DNA from: Gamsiella multidivaricata
Taxonomy: Eukaryota; Mortierellomycota; Mortierellomycetes; Mortierellales; Mortierellaceae
DNA length: 64,000 nt
Direction: 5' to 3'
Assembly: GCF_025024155.1 (NCBI RefSeq)
Contig: NW_026251756.1
Span: forward strand, 62,001 to 126,000
The notes under the pieces were generated by a model, which was given only the letters and a program-made list of their open reading frames with translations, was not told where the DNA came from and searched no databases. Within the stretch, counting starts at the first letter, position 1. The number at the start of each line of letters is the position of its first letter. Below are positions 36,297 through 50,229 of this stretch, piece by piece. A program made the position numbers and the translations under genes.

Positions 36297-37013
36297 ATGT
36301 CTCAATTCTGGAAGCCCACTTTCACGTAAGTGATGCTGCACCGCCCTTTCTCCCTTCCTCACTCCCCCATATATATTTTTTCTTTTTTCATCAGGGGTGC
36401 AACACCTGCAACACCAACGACACGGTAGATTGCACGATCACGGACTATCCCGCCTCTTTCCCAATCGCCAGCCCATGGGATTTATTCAGCAGCGATCCCT
36501 ATATCAGCAGGATGTCTATTCTTTTGAAGCTCATCTTTGTTCGCAATGACACCTCGTCAGCTAGAACCAGCCCTTTGCGATATTTTTTGGGGCCTCAATC
36601 AATCTTGGAGCATTCTCACTGTCTTTGTTTGAACGATCTTACCCCTGAGATGATATCGCTCGATCCAGTCTGTTCTGTTTTCGCGGCTTTTAACCCTTTG
36701 CGTTTTTTCTGTTGCCTGCTTGGGTTCCACTAGCTATTTGCAATATGCCCAGGTCTGCGCCCGTGCTGTCCGCAACTCGCTCAAAGAGGAGGCCCGCCTC
36801 GTCGCCGTTCGCCGTGACGAGCAGGGTTTGAAGTACGCAAAGTGGGAGGCTGGCAAGCAGGGTGACCTTGTAAGTGGAATAATGTTGGGGAAAAGTATTG
36901 TTCGTGTTTATGTTTTTAGGTCAGGTCGCTCGATTCACTGACCCAGGCAATCGTCTGCTTCTGTTTGTTACCTGTATTAGAAAAACACCGTTGGCAGCCG
37001 CACCACTGCTTAA
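36297..37013 (+). CDS. ATP15: Mitochondrial F1-ATPase epsilon subunit
   Basis: Small central-stalk subunit of mitochondrial ATP synthase. Three exons, 36297-36325, 36734-36869 and 36981-37013, encode 65 residues, close to the family norm of about 60. The start is MSQFWKP, then YLQYAQVCARAVRNSLKEE, matching the conserved pattern of an aromatic N-terminus followed by Y-x-x-Y/A-x-x-x-A-x-x-x-R-x-S/A-L-K. No cleavable targeting peptide is seen, normal for this subunit. The first intron is 408 nt and makes up most of the gene. An AATAAA motif lies about 110 bp after the stop. Confidence 0.88.
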
Positions 37014-37403
37014 ACATTCTTGGACCCCTACTGAATGTTTCTAGCCGTGTTCAGCCTCTTTTTTTGCTCCCAACAATCAATCGAATGTTGACAGGATGAT
37101 CATGGTGGAAGAACATGGAAAAGCAATAAACCCAACTTCATTGAAAACCCTCCACTCTTCCCTTCATTTTCTCGTAAATAAACACGTTCACGCTCGCAAT
37201 CCAGCATGGACAAAAATATATTCATCGGACATGGTCCCTTTCGCCTGCGTGAGTGGGTTATCAAAGTATATATTCATTTTACTGAAACGTGTGTGGATGT
37301 ATTTGTGAGGAAAAAGTATAAAAAAAAAAAAAAAAAGAGACGACAAATATATTAGGTGGAAGGGTTGAGGGCCATGTTGGTCGCACTTGCGATGGCAATC
37401 TAT
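37014..37403. other. Convergent intergenic region between ATP15 and Rab2
   Basis: Contains the ATP15 polyadenylation motif and an A-rich run near 37320-37336. No gene seen. Confidence 0.5.
37125..37130 (+). terminator. AATAAA polyadenylation signal, probably of ATP15
   Basis: AATAAA 112 bp past the ATP15 stop codon in otherwise featureless sequence. Confidence 0.45.
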
Positions 37404-39030
<1,627 letters not shown>

Positions 39031-39422
39031 GATGGCGTGATGCTGTGTGGTGTTGGTGGGGAGGTTGGTTGGGTTTAGGGAAAGGAAGTGTTGGAAGGGA
39101 ATAGTATTGGGCTGGGGAAGGCAGGTCATCCTGTGCAATCCAGCGAAAAAACACGTCACTTGCCCCTCTGTGCCCTACACTCGACGTCGAGTGCCAAGAT
39201 GAAGCACAGAAACGCAGCAACTCTTCCTCAGCACCCCGTCGGTATCCGACCCTCGACCCCACAAACGTTTGCGATCACCATCTGATCTCCAACTCCGTGG
39301 ATCGAAAAAAAAAGAACTAGATTCTTAATGTAAGAGATGAAATGCCTTTTTTTTTTTTGGACCCAGTCGAAAAGTACAGAACCTATAACCTATACCCCTT
39401 TGCTAAACTGTTGCTGCATAGT
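39031..39422. promoter_or_regulatory. Divergent promoter region between Rab2 and Iml1
   Basis: 392 bp head-to-head spacer that must hold both promoters. Short A and T runs (39306-39314, 39349-39358) are visible, with no clear TATA element. An in-frame ATG at 39342 could lengthen Iml1 by 27 residues. Confidence 0.5.
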
Positions 39423-42400
39423 ATGTACAACTCAACAACAGCCACAGGACCCTCAGTGGGACATGGAGCTATACCGGCACGCGGGGCATCTCCTCTTCAA
39501 CAGAATCTATCCGCAGGTGGAAATAGCACAAGCACATCGACAAATGACAATCAGCCATTGTCTTCAGCAGCTACTCCACCTTACGCGACCAAAATCCTCT
39601 GGGTGCACAACGACCTGTACTCAAGGCAGGACTTTCTGCTTGATCCCGCCTGCTTCCCAAACGTTCAGCCGAATGACCTATTTGAGATTTATGATCCTGC
39701 CCTTCCGAAAGACACCTCGAAAAAGCTGATCATTCAATGGACTGGTCTTGACAAAGATACCCATCTTAAGGCCCATTGGCAGGTATGGTGCGATACGTGC
39801 AATTACGAAATAATAAAGGATCATGATCAGATTATTAATGGTGCTGCAATTCAGGTCTCGCTGGCTAGTAATATTGCCAAAGCGTTCGGACTTTCACCAA
39901 GACAGGATGTTATTGTGCAAAGGGTAATACAGGCAACAATACTATCATGCTTGTTTAAAACTTGGTGGGCCGGTAGGAAATACTAATACGCACCCTTTGA
40001 ATCTTGGGAACGTTTAGGCGGATCCCAGCCAATACGCGGCAACATACGTGGAGTTGACCTTCCGAGACCAATATGTTGGACGAAGCGACATGTGGCGACT
40101 GAGGACGAGTCTTGTGGGATCATGCGTGTATGAGGCGAAAAAGATTATATATCTGGGCTGTATTAGGGTCCAAGTCAAGGATATTTACGTCGGCAACCGA
40201 TTGGTAAGCTTTGCTAAAACTACTCGCAGTAATATCAATTTATTGCCAGGGTCCCTGCCTCTTTAGCATCCTAAAACCTGTACTCAAACTTGAATATGAC
40301 AACAGGTTCCCAGTGCATGCATCACATCAGAAACAAGGATAATCTTCCGCTCAGAGTCTGCCAAGTACTTTATTTTCATTCAAATGTCCCGCGAGATGTG
40401 GGAGTTCGACGAGGATGGGGAGATATTCTTTGAGAGGGTAATTTTCGGCGCTCTTCCAAACCTCTTTGCTCGCTGGCGAGGAAAGAGAGACGGCAAGTCA
40501 GAAATGGAGTCCCCCACCAATCATGTTGTGTCGATTGTACTCTTTTCAAGGATATTCTATCAGGAAGAGGAAGAAGCAAGGTTTCGCGTCGATGGTTACC
40601 CCGGAGGCCAGACGGGTTTACAAAAGGACGAGGAGGGACGCTACTATCAAGACTTCTACAAGGTCGTCGTTGACTGGGAGGCCAGGACCGACTGGACAAC
40701 TGCCATTATCCCGCTCAAGGAGGAGGTCATGCGCTATCAACGGGACATTTTACTGCGTCCTGCAGGGCAATACCAGATTCTGTCAGGCGAAAACTCCTTT
40801 GCGTTCGAGGGCAATGTCCTGGAATCTATTAATTTGGCACTGAATTCACTGGATAAACACTATGTCGATCGGGATCTACAGAGAACAGGGCTATCAATAG
40901 TCGTCATCACGCCTGGATCCGGAGTATTTGATGTCGACAAGAAATTACTGCGCCTGACAACAGAGAGGATGATCAGCGGAGGAATTGGACTTGACATGAT
41001 CTGCCTCTCAAAGATACCAGCACATATCGTCCCGCTTTTCCGCTGGAAGGGACCTGCCAGTGATAGCGATGGTCTCAAACTCATGATTCAGGGGACCGAT
41101 CAATTGTCTACGAGCTCCAGCGCGACAAACAACAGCAACGGCAATCTTAACCCTCGGTCCGTCAGCGCTCATTCACGGCCCAACTCCCGTCCTCCGTCAG
41201 TGAAGGAGTCGCCAGCCGAAGTACGAGGTGGACAGTTAGGGTCAAAGCTCAGTCCACCATCGGAGGTACTGCTGGATATGTCGGATCCGCTTTATTACGA
41301 CGCGCCGCCAACATTTCCTTCCTCCCCTTTGGTGACCTACTACATGATGCCCCACTGGGTCGACTGCATGTTCTACGTCAGTTCGCAGAAGCCTAACCCT
41401 CAAAAGTTTTATACCCGCTGCAAGATGTACGAGCTCCAGATGATGGGTATTATGGAACACGAGATTTCAAGCATATCGATCCCATATCTAAATGAGAACT
41501 ACAATCAGCAGTATTCGGCCCCGTTCGGAAAGCGACTCAGCTCTACAGACGCCCTCACCGCCAGAAGCCATCTCTCTAAGTCGATCGACTTTGACAAACA
41601 CGATGACGACATCTTTTCTGACCCAAACTCACCTTTGGCAGCGGAGCTCAAGCACCTTAACTCATCATCTAACCACACGCCTCGCGGATTAACCAGAGAC
41701 GCTGTGTCAATGGACAACCTGGAATCCCCGGCTGCACGGATCGTCAGCAATGGGCGTCGATACGACACATATCTCGGAGGCACTGCGCATCAGTCCATGT
41801 CGAATCATAATAAGATGGCCCCCGAGATCTCACGGAGCCTGCCCAGAGTTTGGGGTGCGATGACGATTGGAGGTTCGTCAAACATCATTCACGAGAATCA
41901 AGTTCTTAAGGATATGACAGCCGTACCAGGACGGGTCTCGTTTTCTTTAAAAAGCGCCAACGGATTTCTTGAGGAAAGTCGAGCGGTCATGCAACCGGAC
42001 AAGGGCATTGGAGACGACTTTGAGAATCATAATGAGATAAAAGGGCAGCGCGAGTTTCAGGACGACACTGCTGGTGAACAAAACAACTACGGCCGCACTT
42101 CAATGCAGGGTCACATCGACATCAGATCGAAGACTGGCCACGTTCGGGCGAGCACTGACGAAGACCCAGGGTTCCTGAGTTCGAGCACAGTCAAACCAAT
42201 ATTCATATCGCGGAATCAACGGGCACTTCAAGATGACGGGGCGCCCTCGGAGATATCGGGAGCTGACTCTTGCAATACAGGATCTATTTCGAGCGACAAG
42301 GGCAACCGACCATTCGCGTCAAACTCTGGAGGCCTCGGCAAGATTGTTCAAAACCGGCTAAAATCATTGAAGGCTTCCATCAATCCCTGTAATCCTCCTC

Positions 42401-45400
42401 GGACCATCCTTCCCATGACATCGCATCTGAGGCGTTGGCAGCACGCTTTTCCACGGGTACAGGGGCGCTCTGCGTCCACTGATCTAATTCGGAGCGAGGT
42501 CTACACAGATGGCCTGTCGAACACAGAGGCCTGGAGAGGACTAATGTCACCGGCATCTTTACCGCTTACGACCGACTACTTCCCGAGCGATGAGGAGCTT
42601 CGAAAGCTCTATTCAGAGTATATTCACACCATCTCGCCAAGTGAGGAAGCAGGAAGTTATGTCGAAAATGACCAGGAACGACGCCTCAAGGCCAAGTCCC
42701 TAATGAAGGAGCTGATTTACCATCGCTTAGCGCAGGGATTTCAACTTATTGTCGGAAAGGCTCGATCATCAACCGATGCGGTCAAGACAGACGTCTCTGG
42801 CACATCATCGGATAGGAAAGGTACAGAGACGGTCGGTGGTGGAACAGTTTCCAAACGCTCTAGCGCCAGGGCTGCATTAGGAGGTGCGCAGGATCATGCC
42901 CCGATGGAATTCCCAAGCAAAGATGCAGGAACGACAGACGGTACCACACCTGGCAACAGCACAAAGGATAAGGCCTGTTATCTCAGCATGGGACAACAGG
43001 TCCACCGACTTTCAATCGATGCTGTGCAGGGCAACGTCGAGGTGAAGCGGTACGAGAGACGCTTTAACTATAAGCCCGAGAATATCAAGTATCAGTGTGT
43101 CATATGGGCCAAGCAACTTCCCGGTTACATGCCGCGGAATCTATCCTTTACCTATCCGTTGTTGTCACATTACCAATGGAATTATCTAGACCACCTTGTC
43201 TCAGGATATCAGGAGGAGCTTACAGAGGAGCTTCTGTACTGGCGAGCTCGTTTCATCCTGATACCTATGGAGCACGTAGCGTCGAATAATCTGACCAATG
43301 TTGCAGGGGAGCACTTGGACGAGGAGGAAATGCGACTCGCAGGATTCCAAAAGTTTCTGGATCTGTTCCAGAAAGCGCGCTACAACGATACTCAAAACGA
43401 GCGTTCGTCATCATCCTCGAGGAAACAAGATCTATCGGTCAAGGTGCAGCTGATCACTTGCAGCTTTGCAGCCTGGGCGTTTTCAGAACTGTCGAGAAAG
43501 GAGCAAGACAATGGCCAAGCTAGTTTGAATATGACCGCCATGGCGGAACCCGAGAAACTCACTCGTAACTCCAAGATCCAGATAATTGCAACGGCTATTC
43601 AAAATCCATTGACTGGGATCAAGTTGCAGGACCGCCGGTGGCATTTGCGAGTTTACAACAGTGTCTTCTTGGGCAATGAGGTCGTGGACTGGTTGATTCA
43701 CAACTTTGTCGATATCGAAACCCGGGAGGAGGCAACCGATTTCGGAAAGAAACTGTTCGATAAAGGTCTGTTTATCCATTGTCTGGGTAAGCACCACTTT
43801 ATGGACGGACACTACTTTTACCAATTCTCCGGCGAATATGCGCCCTCTGGAAAACAGACGAGAGGCTGGTTCAGAAATACAACCACATCTCTGACGAGAC
43901 GAGATGTCGACCTGGAGAAGATTCTCTCAAGGGATAAGGATCCAGATCCAACTTCTGAAAAGCAAACACGACCCTCCAACAAACTGGCTTCAGCATCCAC
44001 GGGCGGATCAATCGCAACCCTAGGCTCGGTATCGCAAACCGCAAGCGGCAATGCCTCCACTGCAACGAACACAACTCAGCCGTCGAACAATGGAGCGCCG
44101 TCTTTTAAGGAGCGCATGGAAATGCTGCAAAAATTGGCGCCACCAAAACGGGTTGAGATGTCGAGGGCTATCAATATTGACGTCGATCCGAACAAACGGA
44201 GCGAGCGGAGAGAGACAGCAATTCTGCACTTTGATCTGGCGCACAACATCAGGCATTGCTATCACTTCCAGCTGCATTGGCTGGGGTGCACTGCGCGGCT
44301 GATTGAGGACATGTTGCAATCTTGGGGAAGAACTGCGGAGCGGTGTGGCCTCCGCCTGGTGGAGGCACCGATCGAGCAAGACTCGCAGGGCCGCGCCTTC
44401 AATCCGTTTGAATGTCCCGTCCCCATCAAACTTGCCTTACGTCCACCGCTCACCAAGGGCTTCTTTAAGCCTTCCTCGTCACTCGACCCACTTACTGAAC
44501 CGGTTCAAGTTCCCAAGATGCACTTTTTTACGGAGCTGGTAAAACTTCATGGGTTCATTCTGGACATGGAATCGGATGAACTGTATCCGCCATCGACACA
44601 ACTGAACTACTCTTATAGAAGAGCGCCTTACAAGAATATTCAGTACGTCCATCGGACAGGTGTGGCATTTATTCAGATTTCCTATACCGGGTCTTACGAG
44701 TTCTTCTGGGTCAATAATCGACTCTTGACCTCGCATTCGATTACAACGCCTGAGCGCGATCGCAGTGACTGGGACCGATCCAAGATTGGAGCTGCCGGCA
44801 GTAGTGGTGCCGGCAATGGTCAAGATGGAGGAAACATTGGGGGTTCTTCGTCAAGCAAGACCACCGCTAACCACGTTCCCAATCCTGATATGCTCCGGAA
44901 GAAATTTGAGGATACATGCGCAGACAAGGACGAGCTTGCCAAGATCTGGGGTGAGATATCAAGCCACCTGGAAACCGTATCGGGTATTCAAGATATTTTA
45001 GAGGACGTGCCTGACGAGAGGGTGGTTGAGAACGAAGGTCTCGAGTGGGTTATGCCATCTCTGGCCGCTCCCCGACGGAAATCGGATGCTCAGCTCGATG
45101 TTTCTCAGGATGGGTCCAAAGTCCATGGGCCTACCGATGTTAGTGACTCAGAAACTGTCAAAGAAAGTGAGATCAATGGATACTCTTCGGTTTCGGCTAA
45201 TGTGCCTATCATTCGCATTGATATGGACCCTGCGTCTCGCGAGGAGGACAGGAGACATGCAGAAACAGAAGCTCAATTCCAACCCCAGGAGCAGACGCAT
45301 GTAAAGAACGAACCGCAAAGGCAGACCCAGGCTCAGAATCCAGTGGTTGACCGACATGAGCCAATCCCAGACGCCAAGGTTGAATCCTCAGTGCCGCTGG

Positions 45401-45459
45401 AGACCACACGCGCTGGAGAAGCCAAGGAGGATGTAGCTGAGGCCAGGAATGAGAAATAA
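39423..45459 (+). CDS. IML1: Iml1/DEPDC5, GATOR1 (SEACIT) subunit
   Basis: GATOR1 component acting on Gtr/Rag GTPases at the vacuole to restrain TORC1 when amino acids are low. Exons 39423-39782, 39855-39923, 40018-40203 and 40306-45459 encode 1922 residues. N-terminal hallmark: TKILWVHNDLYSRQDFLLDP. The structural axis for intestinal trafficking (SABA) region includes VPSACITSETRIIFRSES, FIQMSREMWEFDEDGEI, LNSLDKHYVDRDLQRTGLSI and GIGLDMICLS. A long Ser-rich insertion follows. The DEP domain (about residues 1300-1390) includes LQDRRWHLRVYNSVFLGNEV, WLIHNFVDIETREEA and LGKHHFMDGHYFYQFSGEY. The C-terminal domain has IRHCYHFQLHWLGC and LRLVEAPIEQ. A Glu/Gln-rich tail ends the protein. The first intron (72 nt) has no stop and keeps the frame. 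Confidence 0.95.
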
Positions 45460-45572
45460 AGTTTTGGTGGCGATAATCACGTGCGCTGTAACATTTTGGA
45501 TCTGTGGTCTTATTGCTGTTACGGTTGCATCAAGCATAGAACTCTCTCTTTTCTCTATCTCTCTGCATCAAG

Positions 45573-47105
45573 ATGGTCAAGTTCTTAAAGTCAGGAAAGG
45601 TATTGATCGATAATCCTGGCGATCATAAGGCCCATGGATGTATATCATCGGCATATTGTGGCCGATGACAGCGAAAGATTCGTTGATTGCAATCGATGGA
45701 TAGATACGAGTGGCGACAATCCAACTTACATCGCCCATCTTAAAAATCACTGTAGGTCGCCGTCATCCTCAACGGTCGCTACGCCGGCAAGAAGGCCGTC
45801 ATCGTGAAAAATAGCAAACCAACAACTGCTTTCGAATTATTTTCAAAGGGACTTTTATATGTTTTATCTGGTGGATCGGGACATGGAAGCAGTATTACAG
45901 GGAATACATTCGGCCATGGATTCAATCATTAGGATCAGGATCAGGATCAGGATGCGCTTACCTCAAAATTCATGTGGAGAATCTGATTCAGCATATCCCC
46001 CAGGGCACTAAGCAGTTGGAAGATCTTTTGTTCACTCATCACTTATCACCACCCTTGCTTCCACTTGGCGCTTTCTTTGACTCGAAACTTCGACGATTTT
46101 TATAAGGACTTTTGCCGACAAAGAGGGATCATCAACATCACCTTGTTTCCATTTGGACATATCGCACAGAAGGCGTATATAGTGCGACAACATTGGCCAG
46201 CTGCGATCTACTTCATTGCCATACTACAACAGCAAATGATAGCTGTCAGGAGACAGGCATTTTACTCAGATTACTGTGGTCATTTGCAGCAAAATCAGGA
46301 ACAGCCCAGTGCGATATGCCATTCTTTTGCGGGATACAGGATATGCGAGTGAGGGGGTATTGGTGCTATTCTGGAGTTCTGTAATTTTTCATCCCATTTA
46401 TTTTCGCGCTATTGCAACTTTATGTTTTTCATGTTCTACACTGTTTCCTCGCATTGGAAATATGTGCAAGATTCGTATGACCTGTGCCCTGCCTTTTTTG
46501 TTGTTTTTCTTTTCTCTTTCTTTTTTCCCAATATTACATGTCGATGAGGGAACCAAGGAGCGCGGTTACGGTCACGCTCTTGTTGCTGGTGTCGAGCGTT
46601 ACCCCCTCAAGATCACCAAGAACATGGGCAAGAAGCGCGTCGCCAAGCGCTCCAAGGTCAAGCCTTTTATCAAGGTTATCAACTATAACCACTTGATGCC
46701 CACCCGGTAGGAACAGTTTTCAATTTTTCAATGGAGGATGCAACGCAATTGGAATTTTTCTTTTGCTTGGATGGATAGAATACTCATCATAGAGTTCTTT
46801 CGCTTTTGGTTTATTTTCATTTCAATAGCTACGGCCTGGAGTTGGAGACCTTGAAGTCTGTCCTCACCGTCGACTCTTTCAAGGAGCCCTCCCAGCGCGA
46901 GGAAGCCAAGAAGGCCATCAAGAAGCTCTTCGAGGAGAGGTATGGGGAACACACTTTGTGCAACATTTCGCTCAATGCCGTTGAATGGTGGTGTTTCCAA
47001 TATATTCTACAATGATTGCTAACTTTGATCCTGTCTTGGCTCTTTTCTGTCTCCAGATACAACAGCGGCAAGAACAAGTGGTTCTTCACCAAGCTCCGTT
47101 TCTAA
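45573..47105 (+). CDS. RPL27: 60S ribosomal protein eL27
   Basis: Five exons, 45573-45599, 45756-45810, 46538-46706, 46829-46939 and 47057-47105, give 136 residues, exactly the family length. The sequence begins MVKFLKSGK, then the KOW motif [67 protein letters not shown] and [10 protein letters not shown]. Introns 1, 3 and 4 are GT-AG. Intron 2 (727 nt) is not: the residues required by homology on both sides (VKN at 45804-45812, VDE at 46540-46548) leave no GT or AG at the junction, and the best-fitting ends are AT...AC. A canonical alternative, 45804-46548, keeps frame but deletes six conserved residues. The start lies 113 bp after the Iml1 stop codon. Confidence 0.92.
45931..45952. repeat. 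(GGATCA)n short tandem repeat in RPL27 intron 2
   Basis: Nearly four units of AGGATC lie inside the unusual RPL27 intron. The same hexamer recurs as coding Ser-Gly repeats at 20019-20050. Confidence 0.8.
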
Positions 47106-47133
47106 ACGATTGGCATGGGAGGCTAGCCAAACA

Positions 47134-47139
47134 AATAAA
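47134..47139 (+). terminator. AATAAA polyadenylation signal of RPL27
   Basis: AATAAA 29 bp past the RPL27 stop codon. Confidence 0.6.
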
Positions 47140-47358
47140 ACTTGATCTGTTTTCTTCAAAGCATTGTTATATATTTTATCTTTCCACTTCAAGAGCGCTC
47201 AGGCAAAAACATGGTGGCAAATTCACAGGAACAAGAACTGCCCCTTAAGATATGGATCTCCTGTTCTTTTAAACTTGTTGACTTGTACTCACCATTTCAT
47301 TGCATCACTCCTACTCGGTCGCTCGACAACACCATCAACAACAACGAATTACAGGGCA

Positions 47359-49247
47359 ATGGCAAAAAAAAACAAGAAGAAAGTTGTGCGCCCTTGGTGC
47401 TGGTATGTCTCTGTCCGTTTAATCTGATTGTTAACCTTTGTTCTGCTCGTTTGTACTGATCAAGTTTGTCCTTTGTCTGTAGGTACTGCGAACGTAGTTT
47501 CGAGGACGAGAAAGTCCTGATCTCCCATCAAAGAGCAAAGCATTTCAAATGCAATCGCTGCAACAAAAAACTCAACACTGCCGGAGGAATGGTCGTTCAT
47601 GTTATGCAGGTCCACAAGGAAACTATTGACAAGTAAGTAGCGATCGCTTCCGGTGCTAAAAGTGGACCATGGCTTGTTTTGTCGTACCATCACAACTTAC
47701 AAATGGTTGCCTCTTGCCATTGTTTGTTCTTGTTCTTGTAGAGTACCAAACGCAAACGTAGGTCGCGAGTCGACTGATTTGGAGATCTATGGCATGGAGG
47801 GCATACCTGAGGAGGATGTTATCGCATACAACGCAAAGCAGGACGCTGCTGATGACCATGTTAGCAAACGGCCCAAGCTGAACTCAACCCCTCTCGAGTT
47901 TTCGGAAGAGGATCTCCAAAGTCAATTGGCTGCTCACAAAGCTATGATGCAGGCCGCCGCGGCTCCATCTACTGGTCCTCCCACTGGCCCTCCTGCTGGC
48001 CCTTATGGTGCTCCTACAATGGCTTCCGGTGCCCCTGGCTCAACGCCATTGCCCCCAGGAATGGCCCCAGGAATGGCCCCAGGAATGGCCCCAGGTATGT
48101 CCATGACCCCTCCCGGAGCAACAGGTCCTGGAGCGTCTCTTCCACCCAATCATGGCCCGTACCCAGGTCAGTTCCAATATCCAGGTATGCCTCCAGCTGC
48201 TGCCTCAGTCATGCCTGCTGCATATAGCCAATTCTATCAGCCCAGACCACCGCAGCCATATGGAATGCCACCACCAAGGTAAGTCTTTGGCCTTGCAGGA
48301 TGAAATGCTCGCTGGATCACAGTGTTGATCTTACCATGTTTGTACCCATGCTAATACCTTTCATGCCGTCAACCTCTCTCTGTAATCACAATGTGTAAAC
48401 GCACAGTATGCCACATTCTGGCCCACCTCAGCAGTTCCCGCCATTCGGCAATCAAATGGGTCCGCCTGGATCTTGGCCGCCTCAGAGACCACCTCCAGGA
48501 GCACCGCTCACCATGCCACCCCAACAGCAGCCTCCAGGCTTTCCCCCCAGATTCATTAACGGACCACCGCCACCAGGCTTTATGCCTCCTCCAGGAATGC
48601 CACTACAGGGACCATATGGAGCTCAAGGACTTCCTCCGGGAATGCCGCCTCCAATGCATGCGCCGGGAATTCCACTGGGCTCGATGCCTCCCAGGCCACC
48701 ACCTTCGTTCCCGCCTTCTCTTCCAGGTGGGCCGCTTTCTGCTACGATTGCTGATGGAACAGGAACGTCCTCTTTTTCCACAGGTACTCCCAACGCTCAG
48801 TTGAATCATAATTTGAAGCATACCCCACATATCACATCATCACCGGATCCCACGACGCTGGCCGCTGTCTCGGGAGCATCAACGACAACGACAGCGACAA
48901 CAGTGGTTCCATCGGCACCAACAACTACCGATGGTAAATCTGCGACTAGCGGTGCTGTTAGTAAGAAGGACAGCGTGCTCGTATATGCGAACAATGACGT
49001 TTCTATGGTAAGTGACCTTAATCCATTTTTTATACTCTATGCCCCTCCTCTCCTCCCTCCTCCCTCTGCCCGCCCGCCCGACAACATACCGCTACCTAGT
49101 ATTGACTGATTGACTGGCTGATTGACTGGTTGATTGACTGATCCACTGACTTGTTTCGATACTCTTCGTGTGTCTTTGTTATAGGAGGAAGTCAGGGCAG
49201 GATTGGAACGATACCGGTATAAACCCAAGGTGGGGTCAGCAGCATAA
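47359..49247 (+). CDS. BuGZ/ZNF207-like C2H2 zinc-finger protein
   Basis: Homologue of the Bub3-binding kinetochore and spindle-matrix protein BuGZ. Exons 47359-47402, 47483-47632, 47742-48278, 48407-49007 and 49185-49247 encode 464 residues. The N-terminus [20 protein letters not shown] and [20 protein letters not shown] form the two conserved C2H2 fingers, followed by [16 protein letters not shown] and [15 protein letters not shown], all diagnostic. The centre is Pro/Gly/Met-rich and disordered, typical of BuGZ phase separation. The C-terminal [20 protein letters not shown] resembles the GLEBS motif that binds Bub3, with its paired Glu; an intron splits it at SM|EE. In animals this protein loads Bub3 on kinetochores and also associates with spliceosomes. 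Retention of the GLEBS-like motif suggests the same partner here. Confidence 0.9.
49101..49150. repeat. (ATTGACTG)n octamer repeat in the last BuGZ intron
   Basis: Five or six imperfect 8-bp units (TTGACTGA register) stand upstream of the final acceptor at 49182-49184. Confidence 0.75.
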
Positions 49248-49950
49248 GTATTCTGTTGTCGCGCGTTTGTTCCGTTCCGTTTCTTTTTTATTTTATTGCA
49301 ATATAATAAAAAGGAAGAGAAAGGAAGAAGGGCTCATAGCCACCAATGCCAAATAAGAATAAGAATACGAAAATAAAATAAAATAAAATAAGATAAAATA
49401 AAAAGCCTTAATGATTCAGGGTCTACTTGGTGGCAAGGCTTGTGAGGTGCTCTCGATGGTTCTTTTCCAGGTCGCTTGTGCTCTACCGGGAGACCATTGC
49501 ATCTGATCTTAATCAGCACATCGACACGGGGCTAAGGCGGAGCGGACGCGAAAGAAAAGGAAGGAAGGAAGGGGATAAAAATGGATGAGCAAGGATTTTT
49601 AACTTCAAGGGAAGACTCTCGCGTGCGTCCCCAGACAGGCTATCTAATTATACCCGTCCCCCTGTCCAAGTTCATTCTCCATTTCTCCATTTGCCACCCC
49701 TTTGCACGAGCGGAATCCATAGAAACGCAATTGAAAATGAGAGCACACACACCGCAGACACACGTATTAAAATAATATAAATTGAATTGGGATTGGGGAG
49801 TGGGATTGGGGGACTGGGAGTTGGGAGGTTCAGTGGGAGGAGGAGGCGAGGAGTTTCCTTTTCCTCCTGCTGCTGCTGCTGCTGCTAACCTGGTGGTGGT
49901 GGTGGTTGTCTCTGCATCTTTCACTGTGCATTCTTCCTTGCTCTCTCTCG

Positions 49951-49981
<31 letters not shown>

Positions 49982-50229
49982 GCTCTTCTTTCTTTCCTTG
50001 CTTTGCTCTGCATTTGCCAGCAAAAAAAAAAAAAAAGAAAAAGCAGAACTACCGTTCCTCTTATTCTTGTGCTCTTTTTTATATTCTACTGTATCCTTCT
50101 TTTTCCATCCGTCCTTCCTTCCCTCTCTCTCCCTCTTTTTCCCTTCCTCTCTTTTCATCTGCTCTGCATTTTGTCTCTTTCCTTCCTTCTTCCCTTTTCT
50201 CTTCCCTCTTCCCCCAAACAAGAAACTCA
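49248..50229. promoter_or_regulatory. Intergenic region and pyrimidine-rich leader of the PP2A B56 gene
   Basis: The last 300 bp before the start are strongly pyrimidine-rich, with CT repeats near 49955-49985 and stretches of CCTTCC type, interrupted by an A15 run at 50023-50037. Upstream are (AAATA)-type repeats near 49370-49400. No gene is recognisable. Confidence 0.5.

Noticed and set aside
40376..40699. Antisense open frames inside the long Iml1 exon
   Set aside because: They are shadows of the Iml1 reading frame on the opposite strand with no independent support.
45811..46537. Classical U12-type intron in RPL27
   Set aside because: The 5' end ATAGCAAACC departs from ATATCCTT at several key positions, and no TTCCTTAAC-like branch site lies near the 3' end. 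The AT-AC ends are reported without assigning the spliceosome.
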